From the NCBI GenBank assembly GCA_005779395.1, contig SXJP01000014.1, positions 156,684 to 220,683 of the forward strand: 64,000 bases of DNA, in the 5' to 3' direction. Below, piece after piece: positions 18,181-27,151 of this stretch. The stretch is from Actinomycetota bacterium. GTDB taxonomy: Bacteria; Actinomycetota; Acidimicrobiia; IMCC26256; PALSA-610. Both the position numbers and the translations under genes were made by a program. Each line of letters opens with the position of its first letter. Position 1 is the first letter of the stretch. The notes beneath the pieces are model-generated. The model had not been told where the DNA came from. It worked only from the letters and a program-made list of their open reading frames with translations, and did not search any database.

Positions 18181-19370
18181 TTCCGAAGCTTCTCACCGCC
18201 ACGCTCGCGACGATCGCCGTTGTTAGCGCGTGTTCATCGTCGGATGTAGTTGACGGATCCTCAACCAGCGACGGCTCGAATGGAGCGACAACGACCACAG
18301 TCCCAGCAGAGCCGGAGACCGTGATCTTCAGTGGCCAAGGCAACGACTTAGCCGCCTATCTCAGCGTCCCGCCGTTCACAAAACAGATCGTTATCCCCCA
18401 CTTCGACGAGACAGATTCACCAGAAGGTTTAGACATCAACGCACAGATCTGTTTCGACCCAAAGGACCCGCAAATCTTTGTCGCAGGCGAAGACACCCAT
18501 CAACCAGACCCGCTTATGGGATGGGGAATCTTTGAGCTGTCTGGTGACCACATCGGTGGGCTTTCAGCAGTTCAGATCGGCAAGCTCACGCCGACATACC
18601 AAGGCAGCTCAGACAATGCAGAGAACTATGGCTGCGGATTCTTGAGCGACGGTCGGATCGTTACGACCGACATCGGCAACCAGGCAGCTGGTCCGTCGAA
18701 TGGCCAACTAATCGTTTGGTATCCGCCTTTCGATTCGTGGGATGTTGACTACTGCAAACTCGACATCGGTGCTGGGACAGCTCAACAGATTCTCGTCACA
18801 GACGATGCCGTTCTGATAGCGCAAGCGCGCGGGCCAGGCCGTGACGGCATGGGGCCGGGCATCTACTCATACCCAATCGCCGAAATGCCAGCAACCCCAG
18901 ACGAATGTGATTCGGTCGACAGCACCGGCGCGCCATACCACATCGTCGAACCCCAGATTTTCATCAAAGCGAGTTCGGCGAACCACCTTGCGACACCGAA
19001 CGGAATCGTGCAAGCTCAAAACGGTAACTGTTACGTGTCCAGCGTGATTAACGGCGTGATCTCAGAGTTCACCGCTGTTGGCGAGTTCGTGCGGGTGATT
19101 CTTCAGCCAAAACCAGGCGAAGACCTAGACGGGCACTCGTACACCACTGGCACACCGCTTGGCATGGGTGTCGCTCCAGACGGCTCGTTGTTCTTCGCCG
19201 ACATCGGAATCATCATCGCTGACGGCGGCATCGGACCGGGTCCAGGCACAGGGACCGTACGCCGCATCACCTTCAACGACGACGGGTCACCGAACCCGCC
19301 AGAGACAATGGACGAAGGACTCGAGTTCCCCGACGGCATAGGCATCCTCGATCTCGTCGCCTCGAATTAG
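18177..19370 (+). CDS. Secreted lipoprotein, SMP-30/NHL-like propeller
   Basis: A 397-residue lipoprotein with a short signal peptide and lipobox (VVSAC-SSS), followed by a Ser/Thr/Gly linker. The mature part has repeated strands of the kind found in SMP-30/NHL beta-propellers (for example GMGVAPDGSLFFADIG near residue 330 and FPDGIGILDLV at the end). No catalytic residue can be assigned. The GTG start lies within the stop region of the preceding PQQ-like gene (GTGA), so the two extracytoplasmic proteins are probably made together. Its stop overlaps head-on with that of the following minus-strand gene. Confidence 0.82.
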   Translation: MIPKLLTATLATIAVVSACSSSDVVDGSSTSDGSNGATTTTVPAEPETVIFSGQGNDLAAYLSVPPFTKQIVIPHFDETDSPEGLDINAQICFDPKDPQIFVAGEDTHQPDPLMGWGIFELSGDHIGGLSAVQIGKLTPTYQGSSDNAENYGCGFLSDGRIVTTDIGNQAAGPSNGQLIVWYPPFDSWDVDYCKLDIGAGTAQQILVTDDAVLIAQARGPGRDGMGPGIYSYPIAEMPATPDECDSVDSTGAPYHIVEPQIFIKASSANHLATPNGIVQAQNGNCYVSSVINGVISEFTAVGEFVRVILQPKPGEDLDGHSYTTGTPLGMGVAPDGSLFFADIGIIIADGGIGPGPGTGTVRRITFNDDGSPNPPETMDEGLEFPDGIGILDLVASN

Positions 19371-21643
19371 TCTCTCGAAGCTCCCGAATGCAATAGTTTT
19401 GAAAGCTCGGTCGGATCGACGGCAGCGGACCAGAGCCAGCCCATCGCTGTGTCGCAACCGAGCCCACAGAGTCGCTCTGCTTGTACTTCGCTTTCGACAC
19501 CTTCGGCCGTGACCCTCATTCCGAGTGCGTGTCCCATCGTGATTACAGCTTGGACGATCGCTGCATCGGACTCGCCACCGACCATGCCTTCAACGAAGCT
19601 TCGATCGAGCTTCACTACATCGACCGGAAGCTGCTTGAGATAACCAAGTGACGAGTACCCAGTTCCGAAGTCATCTATCGCGATACCAACTCCTGATGCG
19701 CGGAGTTCGTGCAACGTGCCGAGAGTGCTGTCGATGTCCAAGAGAGCGGTTCGCTCCGTTATCTCGACTTGCAAGAATCGTGGGTCTACCCCACTTCTGC
19801 GAACTATCTCGTTGATCTCTGCGACTGCGAACTGCTCGCGAACAAAACGTGGCGAGAGATTGACGCTCACCGTTATTCGATTCGTGGGGCCAAGCTCTGT
19901 CGACCAGCGTTGGGCCCAGCTACATGCTCGTGTCAGCACATATCGATCAATTGCGCAGATGAGGTTCGACTCTTCGGCGAGAGGGATGAATTCGTTGGGA
20001 GATAGGAGCCCGAATCGAGGGTGTTGCCAACGAAGCAGCGCCTCTGCGCCGATGATCCTTCCTGTCGCAAGCAAAACCTCTGGCTGGAAATGCACGAGTA
20101 GCTCATCATTGTCGATGGCGTGCAACAGTTCGCTCTCTAGCTCGAGACGCTCGACGAGTTTCGGACCCTTCGTCGGGTCATACAGCTCCCACCGCGAACG
20201 GCCATTCTCCTTTGCTGAGTACATCGCTAGGTCGGCCCGGCGCAGAAGCTCCGTCGCGGTTTCGATGCCTTTATCGCCGAGAGCTATTCCGACACTCGAA
20301 GATATCTGCAGTTCGCGATCTCCTATCGCTAGCGGATGGCGGAGCATTCCAGTGATGCGTTCAGCTGCCGCCACTGCTCCTTCGGCGCCTTCGACCGAAC
20401 CGAGCAGCATCGTGAACTCGTCTCCCCCGAAGCGAGCGACTACGTCGCCAGGGCGCACGAAAGACACGAGCCTGTCGGCGACCTCTACAAGCAAGCGGTC
20501 TCCGATGTCATGTCCGAGACTGTCGTTAACAAACTTGAACCTGTCTACATCGAGGAAAAGTACAGCGAGCATGGTCTGGTCTCGCACCGCGATCCTTCGT
20601 GCCCGCTCGAGATGATCCATAAAAGCAACGCGGTTAGGGAGACCGGTAAGCGCGTCGTGGAGTGCTTGATGCTGCAGCTGACTCTCGTAGTCGCGCCGCA
20701 TCGTGACGTCGTGCAAGTTGCATACGACTCCGGCGACGTCCGGGTCGTCGAGGCGACTAGAGATACTCACCTCGAAGGTGCGGTACTCGCCGCTCGCATG
20801 CAACAGGCGAACCTCTGCCTCGACAATCTTGCTTGGATCGGAGACAGCAGCTAAGAAGCCGTCGAGTGCTCGCTCGACGTCATCGGGATGCACAACCGAT
20901 GGCTGAAATACCGGTTCGTCTGGCGGGTAACCGAGGTGCGTGCCGACAGAAGGACTCGTGTACATGTTTGTGTAGTCGGCCCCAAGCACACACACGACGT
21001 CAGATGAATGCTCTACGAGCGCCCTGAACCACTCCTCCCTACTTCTCAATGCTTTGTCGCGGCTCTCCTTCTCGCGTGCCTCTGCTCCTACTGCGAGTAT
21101 GACTAGTGCAGTTCCTGTCGCTTGGAACACAGCAAGTCCATGTCCGATGGGCTGATCGAGCATCGTCAATACCAAATCAAGCGACACCGCGAGTTCGCCG
21201 AGTGCGATGCAAACAATCACCACGGCTACCGCAGGCATCGTGCACCGCGAATCCGTCGTCCTGATGAGTTCCAAGCCACCGAACGCGAAACCAATCGCGA
21301 ACGCCGCACCCCAGCCAGTCAAATAGACAATGACCGTGATCGGGATCATCATCGACATAGATCTGATCAAGAAGTGTCGCTGCAACGTCGGGGTTGGCCA
21401 CCTAACATGTGCGGCGGTGTTAGCAAGTTGAGTTAATGCCAGCGCGGTTATCGGGATCCATGCCGGATAACTAGCGATATAGCCCTTAGATGCACCGATG
21501 AGCAGTAATGGGATTACCACTAGACCGGGGAGTTGCACCGGGCTTCGGATCGTTGCAAAGAACGAAGTCAGAAACGACGCCTCGGCCGTTGCTTCGCCAT
21601 CTCTAGACGCTACCGACGTTTGATTTTCGTTCACTACCGACAC
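19367..21643 (-). CDS. Membrane PAS-GGDEF-EAL cyclic di-GMP protein
   Basis: A 758-residue protein with six or more transmembrane helices in residues 30-200, a PAS domain (about 205-325), a GGDEF domain (about 330-490) with an intact RFGGDEF signature, and an EAL domain (about 505-745). The phosphodiesterase residues seen are EALLRW, VNLSP, EITE, DDFGTGYSSL, KLDRSF and AEGVE. The late conserved Gln of the QGYxFSxP motif is replaced by Met (AMGWLWSAAVDP), so hydrolytic activity could be reduced. It probably senses a signal through PAS and turns over cyclic di-GMP. With the gene at 1-1786 decayed, this is the only intact c-di-GMP enzyme in the window. Confidence 0.92.
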   Translation of the reverse strand: MSVVNENQTSVASRDGEATAEASFLTSFFATIRSPVQLPGLVVIPLLLIGASKGYIASYPAWIPITALALTQLANTAAHVRWPTPTLQRHFLIRSMSMMIPITVIVYLTGWGAAFAIGFAFGGLELIRTTDSRCTMPAVAVVIVCIALGELAVSLDLVLTMLDQPIGHGLAVFQATGTALVILAVGAEAREKESRDKALRSREEWFRALVEHSSDVVCVLGADYTNMYTSPSVGTHLGYPPDEPVFQPSVVHPDDVERALDGFLAAVSDPSKIVEAEVRLLHASGEYRTFEVSISSRLDDPDVAGVVCNLHDVTMRRDYESQLQHQALHDALTGLPNRVAFMDHLERARRIAVRDQTMLAVLFLDVDRFKFVNDSLGHDIGDRLLVEVADRLVSFVRPGDVVARFGGDEFTMLLGSVEGAEGAVAAAERITGMLRHPLAIGDRELQISSSVGIALGDKGIETATELLRRADLAMYSAKENGRSRWELYDPTKGPKLVERLELESELLHAIDNDELLVHFQPEVLLATGRIIGAEALLRWQHPRFGLLSPNEFIPLAEESNLICAIDRYVLTRACSWAQRWSTELGPTNRITVSVNLSPRFVREQFAVAEINEIVRRSGVDPRFLQVEITERTALLDIDSTLGTLHELRASGVGIAIDDFGTGYSSLGYLKQLPVDVVKLDRSFVEGMVGGESDAAIVQAVITMGHALGMRVTAEGVESEVQAERLCGLGCDTAMGWLWSAAVDPTELSKLLHSGASRD

Positions 21644-21719
21644 TCACCGAAGAATAGATGCTTAACGACGCGCTGCCCTTCTTGAATGGCAACGTTCTCT
21701 CATAAGTGTGGCGAGAAAC

Positions 21720-21735
21720 CTGACGCTAATGTCAG
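21720..21735. promoter_or_regulatory. Operator CTGAC-N6-GTCAG, site 1
   Basis: The sequence CTGACGCTAATGTCAG is an inverted repeat with perfect 5-bp arms and a 6-bp spacer, 64 bp before the ATG of the thiolase-like operon at 21800. It is one of five copies of the same motif at promoters in this window. Its position argues against a longer reading of the downstream gene from 21686. Confidence 0.75.
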
Positions 21736-21799
21736 TCTCGGCACTCGTCGCACGTGGCCGATACATGACAACTCGTTCACAACTTCGGAGCATTTGAGA

Positions 21800-23203
21800 A
21801 TGAATCAAGTTCGTATATTGGGTGTCGGGGCTGGCGCTCCATCGCTCCGACTGCTAACTGCCGATGTCAATGCGGCGTGGGACCGCAAAGGTGGGCGTGG
21901 GCAAGCGGGACTCTGCGGATCTGATGAAGACTCGCTAACTCTGGCATGGGATGCCGCTACCGCTGCAATCGATGCCGCTGGCCTCGATGCTGGAGTCATC
22001 GACGGTTTGTGGTGGGGAACTTCTCGACCACCATTCCTAGACGGTCCGAGCCATGCAATCTTGAGCAGCGCACTCGGCCTTGCTCCACACGTCGCTGGCA
22101 TATTGTGCAGCGGTTCACCACATTCAGGCATCGAAGCATTGCTTGCGAGCGCCGACGCCATCAAGGCTGGGTCTGCCCGTTTCGCTCTAGTGGTCGCTTC
22201 AGATGATCTTCGGCCCGCGCCAGGCAGTTCTTACGAGACACGTGCTGGTGCTGGTGCCGCTGCGTTTGTCCTCGCCGATGAAGGTGGCGGTGCACGCATT
22301 GTTTCTAGAGTCACGCGCTCGCGCCCTCTGCTCGATCGTTACCGAGGCGACGGCGATACGAGCCAACGCGACATCTACGACGGCCGGCTGTTCCGAGAAC
22401 GCATCTTCCTTCCACTCGTGGCCGAGGTCACCGATGCGCTCGCAGGCGAAGACATCTCTAGTTGGTCGGTACCAGATCCAGACGGGCGACTCGGCTCTGT
22501 GGTAGCCAAGCGCGCTAAAGCACCGAACCTGACGTGCGCACCCATCTACTCAGAACTCGGCGATACTGGTGCAGCAGCAGCGATGCTCGGGATCATCGGC
22601 GGACTTGCCGATATCGGAACTAGCGCGGCCGTCGCCTACGGCGGTGGGCGCGCAACAGCGGTGCTGTTCGAAACCGAGCTACCAGTCGCCGGAACAGAAC
22701 ACCTAGCGAGTGCCCTAAGAGAAGGCAAACCCGTTTCTTATTCGAAGGCGCTGCGAGTGCGATCACAACTAATCGCAGGTGGCGAAACAGTTCCGATGGG
22801 GGTGCCGCCGGAGTCCGCCCTTTTTGTGCGAGGCGCAGAGGAAATGTTGCAGCTGCTCGGTGGTCGCTGTGTCGACTGCGGCACGATCAACACTCCCCCT
22901 TCGATCCATCCGCATTGTGCAAACTGTGGCGGCCCGAAACTCGAAGCCGTGCAACTAGCGCGCCAGGGAACTGTGCACACGTTCGTTATTAACTACACGA
23001 TGCCAGCACCCTTCGAAGCTCCGCTTCCGATAGCTGTGCTCGACCTAGACGACGGATCGCGAATCATGTTGCAGGTTGCAAACGATGGCTCGCAGGTAGA
23101 AATCGGTCGTCGCATGCGACTTGTTCTGCGTAAGTACGCGCACGAACGTGGAGTCCCTGTCTATGGGTTCAAAGCCCAGCCCATAACAGAGAGCCAATCA
23201 TGA
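21800..23203 (+). CDS. HMG-CoA synthase/ketosynthase-like protein fused to zinc-ribbon OB-fold (DUF35)
   Basis: A 467-residue fusion. Residues 1-340 look like a thiolase-superfamily ketosynthase of the HMG-CoA synthase type, with a candidate nucleophile C103 in ILCSGSPHSG. Residues about 355-460 are a DUF35 domain: a zinc ribbon with cysteines 357, 360, 373 and 376, then an OB fold. DUF35 partners of thiolases and MaoC enzymes bind the CoA substrate. I chose ATG 21800 because the operator at 21720 lies between it and the longer in-frame start. It overlaps the next thiolase gene by ATGA, so it likely acts with it in acyl-CoA chain cleavage or condensation. Confidence 0.85.
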   Translation: MNQVRILGVGAGAPSLRLLTADVNAAWDRKGGRGQAGLCGSDEDSLTLAWDAATAAIDAAGLDAGVIDGLWWGTSRPPFLDGPSHAILSSALGLAPHVAGILCSGSPHSGIEALLASADAIKAGSARFALVVASDDLRPAPGSSYETRAGAGAAAFVLADEGGGARIVSRVTRSRPLLDRYRGDGDTSQRDIYDGRLFRERIFLPLVAEVTDALAGEDISSWSVPDPDGRLGSVVAKRAKAPNLTCAPIYSELGDTGAAAAMLGIIGGLADIGTSAAVAYGGGRATAVLFETELPVAGTEHLASALREGKPVSYSKALRVRSQLIAGGETVPMGVPPESALFVRGAEEMLQLLGGRCVDCGTINTPPSIHPHCANCGGPKLEAVQLARQGTVHTFVINYTMPAPFEAPLPIAVLDLDDGSRIMLQVANDGSQVEIGRRMRLVLRKYAHERGVPVYGFKAQPITESQS

Positions 23204-24381
23204 GTTGGAACAAGGTCGCAGTTGTAGGCGCAGGCCTTATCAAGATGGGCGAACTTTTCGATCAGAGCTACGAACAAATGGCGGCGGGAGCATTCTCGGC
23301 TGCTGTCGAAGCCGTCGATAAGGGATTCGATCCTTCACAGGTTGAAGCTGCATTCGTAGCCACACAGCGCGGCACGCTCTGGGGCCAAGAAGGCATCGGT
23401 GGAAACACGATCCCAACAGCAATTGGTCTCGCTGGCATCCCATGCACACGCATCGAGAACGCTTGCCCATCTGGGTCGGATGCCTTTCGCGTTGGAGCAA
23501 TGGCAGTAGCGAGTGGCGTTCACGACGTTGTCCTCGTCATCGGCGTCGAGAAAATGCGAGACAAGAGCACAGAAGAAGGACTGCTCTCGCGCGCTGCTGC
23601 GGGTCATCCGATCTTTACTCGCGGCGAAACCGCCCCTGTGCTGTTCGCTCCGTTCGCGACCCGTCATATGGCAGAGTTCGGCACTACGCGCGAGATGCTG
23701 GCGAGTGTCGCCGTAAAGAACCATTACAACGGGGCGCGCGATCCTTACGCCCACTTCCAGAACGAAATTACGATCGAACAAGTCTTGGCCTCGCCCCCGG
23801 TTTGTTATCCGCTTCATCTCCTCGACTGTTGCCCACAAACAGATGGTGCTGCTGCGGTCTTGTTGGTAAGCGCTGGGCGGGCGCACGAGTTCACAGACAA
23901 GCCGGTATTTGTTGCTGGATTCGGTGTCGCTACCGACCACCCTTACTTGCACGAGAAGGACAGCTTCACAGAAATCAAGGTCACGAGGATTGCGTCCGAC
24001 CGGGCATTCCAAATGGCTGGGATCACGCCGGCAGAGATCGACTGCGCCGAGGTTCACGACTGTTTCACGATCACCGAGATTCTCGACATCGAAGACCTCG
24101 GCTTCGTCGAGAAAGGTCGCGGCGGGATCGCGTCGTTAGAAGGCGAGACATCTCTCACTGGACGCATTCCAGTGAACACCAGTGGGGGTCTGCTCGCTAA
24201 GGGTCATCCAATAGGGGCAACAGGCGTCGCACAGATCACCGAGTGTTGGTGGCAGTTGCGCGGCCAGGCTGGCGACCGGCAAGTAGAAATACGCAATGGT
24301 TTTGCACTCCAGCACAACGCAGGTGGTCGCGGTAGCGGTGTCGCCGTCGTGAACATTCTCACGAATCGCAACGGTATCTAA
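23200..24381 (+). CDS. Thiolase, SCP-x/lipid-transfer-protein type
   Basis: A 393-residue thiolase that would cleave a beta-ketoacyl-CoA with release of acetyl- or propionyl-CoA. The nucleophilic cysteine is C89 in ENACPSGS, the SCP2-type His is in EVHDCFTITE, and the second catalytic His is in KGHPIGATG. These motifs match the sterol-carrier-protein-x/Ltp-like branch rather than the classical FadA branch. The gene is coupled to the DUF35 fusion upstream (ATGA) and directly followed by the enoyl-CoA hydratase. Thiolase-DUF35 pairs are known to work together on steroid or branched side chains, but the substrate here is not determined. Confidence 0.92.
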   Translation: MSWNKVAVVGAGLIKMGELFDQSYEQMAAGAFSAAVEAVDKGFDPSQVEAAFVATQRGTLWGQEGIGGNTIPTAIGLAGIPCTRIENACPSGSDAFRVGAMAVASGVHDVVLVIGVEKMRDKSTEEGLLSRAAAGHPIFTRGETAPVLFAPFATRHMAEFGTTREMLASVAVKNHYNGARDPYAHFQNEITIEQVLASPPVCYPLHLLDCCPQTDGAAAVLLVSAGRAHEFTDKPVFVAGFGVATDHPYLHEKDSFTEIKVTRIASDRAFQMAGITPAEIDCAEVHDCFTITEILDIEDLGFVEKGRGGIASLEGETSLTGRIPVNTSGGLLAKGHPIGATGVAQITECWWQLRGQAGDRQVEIRNGFALQHNAGGRGSGVAVVNILTNRNGI

Positions 24382-25176
24382 ATGTTGAATGTCACGATCT
24401 CCGACGGCGTCATGCGGCTCGTACTCGACCGTCCCGATGCCAAGAACGCGCTTACAGCTGAGATGCGCGACGGCATCACCGATGCAGTGCGCGCTGCCCG
24501 CGCGAACCCGGATGTGCGCTGCGTGCTCGTCACCGGCGCCGGTGATGCGTTCTGCTCCGGCATGGACCTTTCAGCATCGACCGTCATGCAGGCAGGGTCA
24601 CCCGATTTCCGGCCACGGCAGACCAGCGAAGCTCTGCGATCTGGAGTGCAGTCATTCATTCGCGAACTTTGGGAACTCGACAAGCCGACGGTAGCCGTGG
24701 TCAACGGAGCCGCTGTCGGGCCTGGCGCTCACCTAGCTCTCGCGTGCGACTTTGTGCTCGCGCATACTGCAACCAAGTTCATCTGGACGTTCCCAAAGTG
24801 GGGACTTGTAGTAGACGCAGGTGGCGCATATCTGCTCCCGCGTCTTGTCGGGCTGCAGAAGGCGAAAGCGCTTGTGATGCTCGGCGAAACAGTCGTCGGT
24901 AACGATGCCGTCGCAGCTGGCCTCGCACTCGAGTGTTACGACGATCTCGATTCGCTCAGATCCGCTGGCGATGCGCTGTGCGCGACGCTCGCATCGGGTC
25001 CGACGCGTTCACTCGGTCTCAGCAAACGGCTGTTAAACACAAGCTTCGAGTCCGACCTCACCGCAAGCCTCGAAACAGAAGGTCACTTCCAAGCACTCGC
25101 GACGGCGAGCCCCGACCTGCTCGCGGGTATGGCCGGTTTCAAAGAAAAGCGCTCACCAGAGTTCAACGGCGACTAA
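24382..25176 (+). CDS. Enoyl-CoA hydratase/isomerase family protein
   Basis: A 264-residue crotonase-fold protein, the usual family length. The first oxyanion-hole segment is AFCSGMDLS, the second is GAAVGPGAHLALACD, and the KWGLVVDAGGAYLLPRLVG motif contributes the later acidic residue. It would hydrate or isomerise an enoyl-CoA in beta-oxidation. The ATG follows the thiolase stop without any spacer, so it belongs to the same operon. Confidence 0.92.
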   Translation: MLNVTISDGVMRLVLDRPDAKNALTAEMRDGITDAVRAARANPDVRCVLVTGAGDAFCSGMDLSASTVMQAGSPDFRPRQTSEALRSGVQSFIRELWELDKPTVAVVNGAAVGPGAHLALACDFVLAHTATKFIWTFPKWGLVVDAGGAYLLPRLVGLQKAKALVMLGETVVGNDAVAAGLALECYDDLDSLRSAGDALCATLASGPTRSLGLSKRLLNTSFESDLTASLETEGHFQALATASPDLLAGMAGFKEKRSPEFNGD

Positions 25177-25213
25177 CAAGTCCAGTCGTCACAGATATAA
25201 CAAGGAGAAAACC

Positions 25214-26134
25214 ATGGGTCGTTTCGATGGCAAGGTCGCGATTGTTACCGGTGCTGGTCGTGGCATAGGCGCTGCACACGCTGTGTTGCTCGCATCTGAA
25301 GGCGCTGCAGTTGTTGTGAACGACCTCGGTGCCGACGCAACCGGCAGCGGCGCAGACCTAAGCCCGGCACAGCAGGTCGTCGAGCAGATCAATGCGGCAG
25401 GTGGGCGCGCTGTCGTGAACGGCGACTCTGTGAGCAGTTGGTCCGGCGCCGAAGCACTCATAAGTCAGGCCGTCGAGACTTTCGGCGGACTTGACATCCT
25501 CATCAACAACGCTGGCATCCTTCGCGACCGCATGAGCTTTTCGATGACAGAGGAAGAGTTCGATGCTGTTATCGACGTTCACCTCAAAGGTCACTTTGCG
25601 CCGAGTCGTTTTGCTGCTGCCTACTGGCGCGAGCAGTACAAGGCGACGAACGAACCAGTCAACGCCAAGATCGTGAACACAGCAAGCGAATCAGGCCTCT
25701 ACGCCAACGGTGGCCAGGCCAACTACGCAGCAGCCAAAGCGGGTATCGCTTCGATGACAATCGTGATGGCTCGAGAACTAGAGCGCATGGGCATCCGCGT
25801 AAACGCAATCTGCCCGACAGCGCGCACCCGGCTTACCGAGGACCTCGCTGGTGAATTCATGGCCAAGAAAGAGGGCAAGCCAGACCAGTTCGCACCAGAG
25901 AATATTTCTGCTGTTGTCGCATGGCTCGCGTCTGACCTTTCTACTGGCATCACAGGCCAGGTCATGAAGGTCATGGGCGGCAACATCCAGGTGCTGCGCG
26001 GCTGGCGTCCCGTTACCGAGTCGACAGACGAGATGGAATGGACTCTCGACTCCGTCGATGCTGCTTCGGCCAAGCTTTTTGAAGGGGTCCCCGCCGGTGT
26101 GCCGAAGTTCATGCCAGCGCTAGGCGAAGGCTGA
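25214..26134 (+). CDS. Short-chain dehydrogenase, 3-hydroxyacyl-CoA dehydrogenase-like
   Basis: A 306-residue classical SDR with TGAGRGIG (residues 12-19), NNAG, and the S-Y-K triad in NTASES and NYAAAKAG. Its C-terminal extension of about 50 residues is shared with multifunctional-enzyme/HSD17B4-like SDRs that oxidise 3-hydroxyacyl-CoA. AAGGAG lies 8 nt before the ATG. It closes the operon of ketosynthase-DUF35, thiolase and hydratase, completing the last three steps of a beta-oxidation turn. A similar SDR is encoded at 52623-53513. Confidence 0.92.
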   Translation: MGRFDGKVAIVTGAGRGIGAAHAVLLASEGAAVVVNDLGADATGSGADLSPAQQVVEQINAAGGRAVVNGDSVSSWSGAEALISQAVETFGGLDILINNAGILRDRMSFSMTEEEFDAVIDVHLKGHFAPSRFAAAYWREQYKATNEPVNAKIVNTASESGLYANGGQANYAAAKAGIASMTIVMARELERMGIRVNAICPTARTRLTEDLAGEFMAKKEGKPDQFAPENISAVVAWLASDLSTGITGQVMKVMGGNIQVLRGWRPVTESTDEMEWTLDSVDAASAKLFEGVPAGVPKFMPALGEG

Positions 26135-26146
26135 GTTAGGGACTGC

Positions 26147-27142
26147 TCAAGTCTTTACCGTCACTACCCCGCTGCCGCCCTGATACGGGTTCGGCGTCGC
26201 CATTCCCAACTTGTTCGCTGCCAACAGGCACAACCAGTCGAGACCAAGTGTCGCTGCTGCCAACGCTGTTACTTCTGCATGATCGAACGGCGGGCTGACC
26301 TCAACGATGTCCATGCCCACAAAGTCGATGCCACCGAGGCGGTACAGAATTGACTGTGCCTGATACATCGATAGACCACCACACACCGGCGTGCCAGTTC
26401 CCGGCGCGAACACAGGGTCGAGGCAGTCGATATCGAAGCTGAGGTAAGCAGCGCCTTCGCCAACGCGTTCCTTGATGACACTAGCGACGGCATCGGGTCC
26501 GTTGTCATGTACCCATGGAGCGGTGAAAACAGTGATGCCACTATCGCTCTCGTTGAACGTACGCAATCCAACTTGCACTGAACGTTCAACGTCGATAAGA
26601 CCTTCTTCGATTGCGGTAAGAAACATTGTGCCGTGATGCTCGTAGTCGTCTTCCCATGTGTCGCTATGTGCATCGAAATGCACAAGAGCAACGGGGCCGT
26701 AGTGCGCTGCAATTGCGCGCAGCATCGGTAGCGCTATGTAGTGGTCGCCACCTATTGTCAATGTCTTGCGACCGCCAGCAACTACTTGGCGCGCATAAGC
26801 CTCGACGTTCGCTGACATGGTGTCGCGGTAGCCCTCGTTAAAAGCAATATCGCCCCAGTCGATGACCCCGAGATGATCGAACGGGTCGATGTTCCACGGC
26901 CAAACTTTGCCGAAACACAGGTTGGCGCTTGCAGCACGAATCGCGCGGGGCCCGAGCCGTGTCCCCGGCCGGTAGGTCGTGCTGCAATCCCACGGGACTC
27001 CGCTGATTACGACTTCGGCGTCGGTTAGATCACGCGTGTATTTGCGGCGAGCAAAACTTGTTGCCCCGGCAAACACCATCTCTGGCGTAGAACCCATGAT
27101 CGAAGGTTCCGTGAAAGCGCGGTCACCGGTTTCGTTTGCCAT
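26147..27142 (-). CDS. speB: Agmatinase-family ureohydrolase
   Basis: A 331-residue ureohydrolase with all metal ligands of the family: H134 (GGDHY), D157, H159 and D161 (FDAHSD), D237 and D239 (SFDIDCLDP). These hold a binuclear manganese or nickel centre that hydrolyses guanidino compounds to urea. The family contains agmatinases, guanidinobutyrases, guanidine hydrolases and others, and I cannot tell which substrate applies; the symbol marks the family only. It is followed on the same strand by an MFS gene, with 9 nt between the MFS start region and this gene's ATG side reversed, so the MFS stop lies upstream of this start. The two may be an operon. Confidence 0.88.
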   Translation of the reverse strand: MANETGDRAFTEPSIMGSTPEMVFAGATSFARRKYTRDLTDAEVVISGVPWDCSTTYRPGTRLGPRAIRAASANLCFGKVWPWNIDPFDHLGVIDWGDIAFNEGYRDTMSANVEAYARQVVAGGRKTLTIGGDHYIALPMLRAIAAHYGPVALVHFDAHSDTWEDDYEHHGTMFLTAIEEGLIDVERSVQVGLRTFNESDSGITVFTAPWVHDNGPDAVASVIKERVGEGAAYLSFDIDCLDPVFAPGTGTPVCGGLSMYQAQSILYRLGGIDFVGMDIVEVSPPFDHAEVTALAAATLGLDWLCLLAANKLGMATPNPYQGGSGVVTVKT

Positions 27143-27151
27143 GAACCGAAT

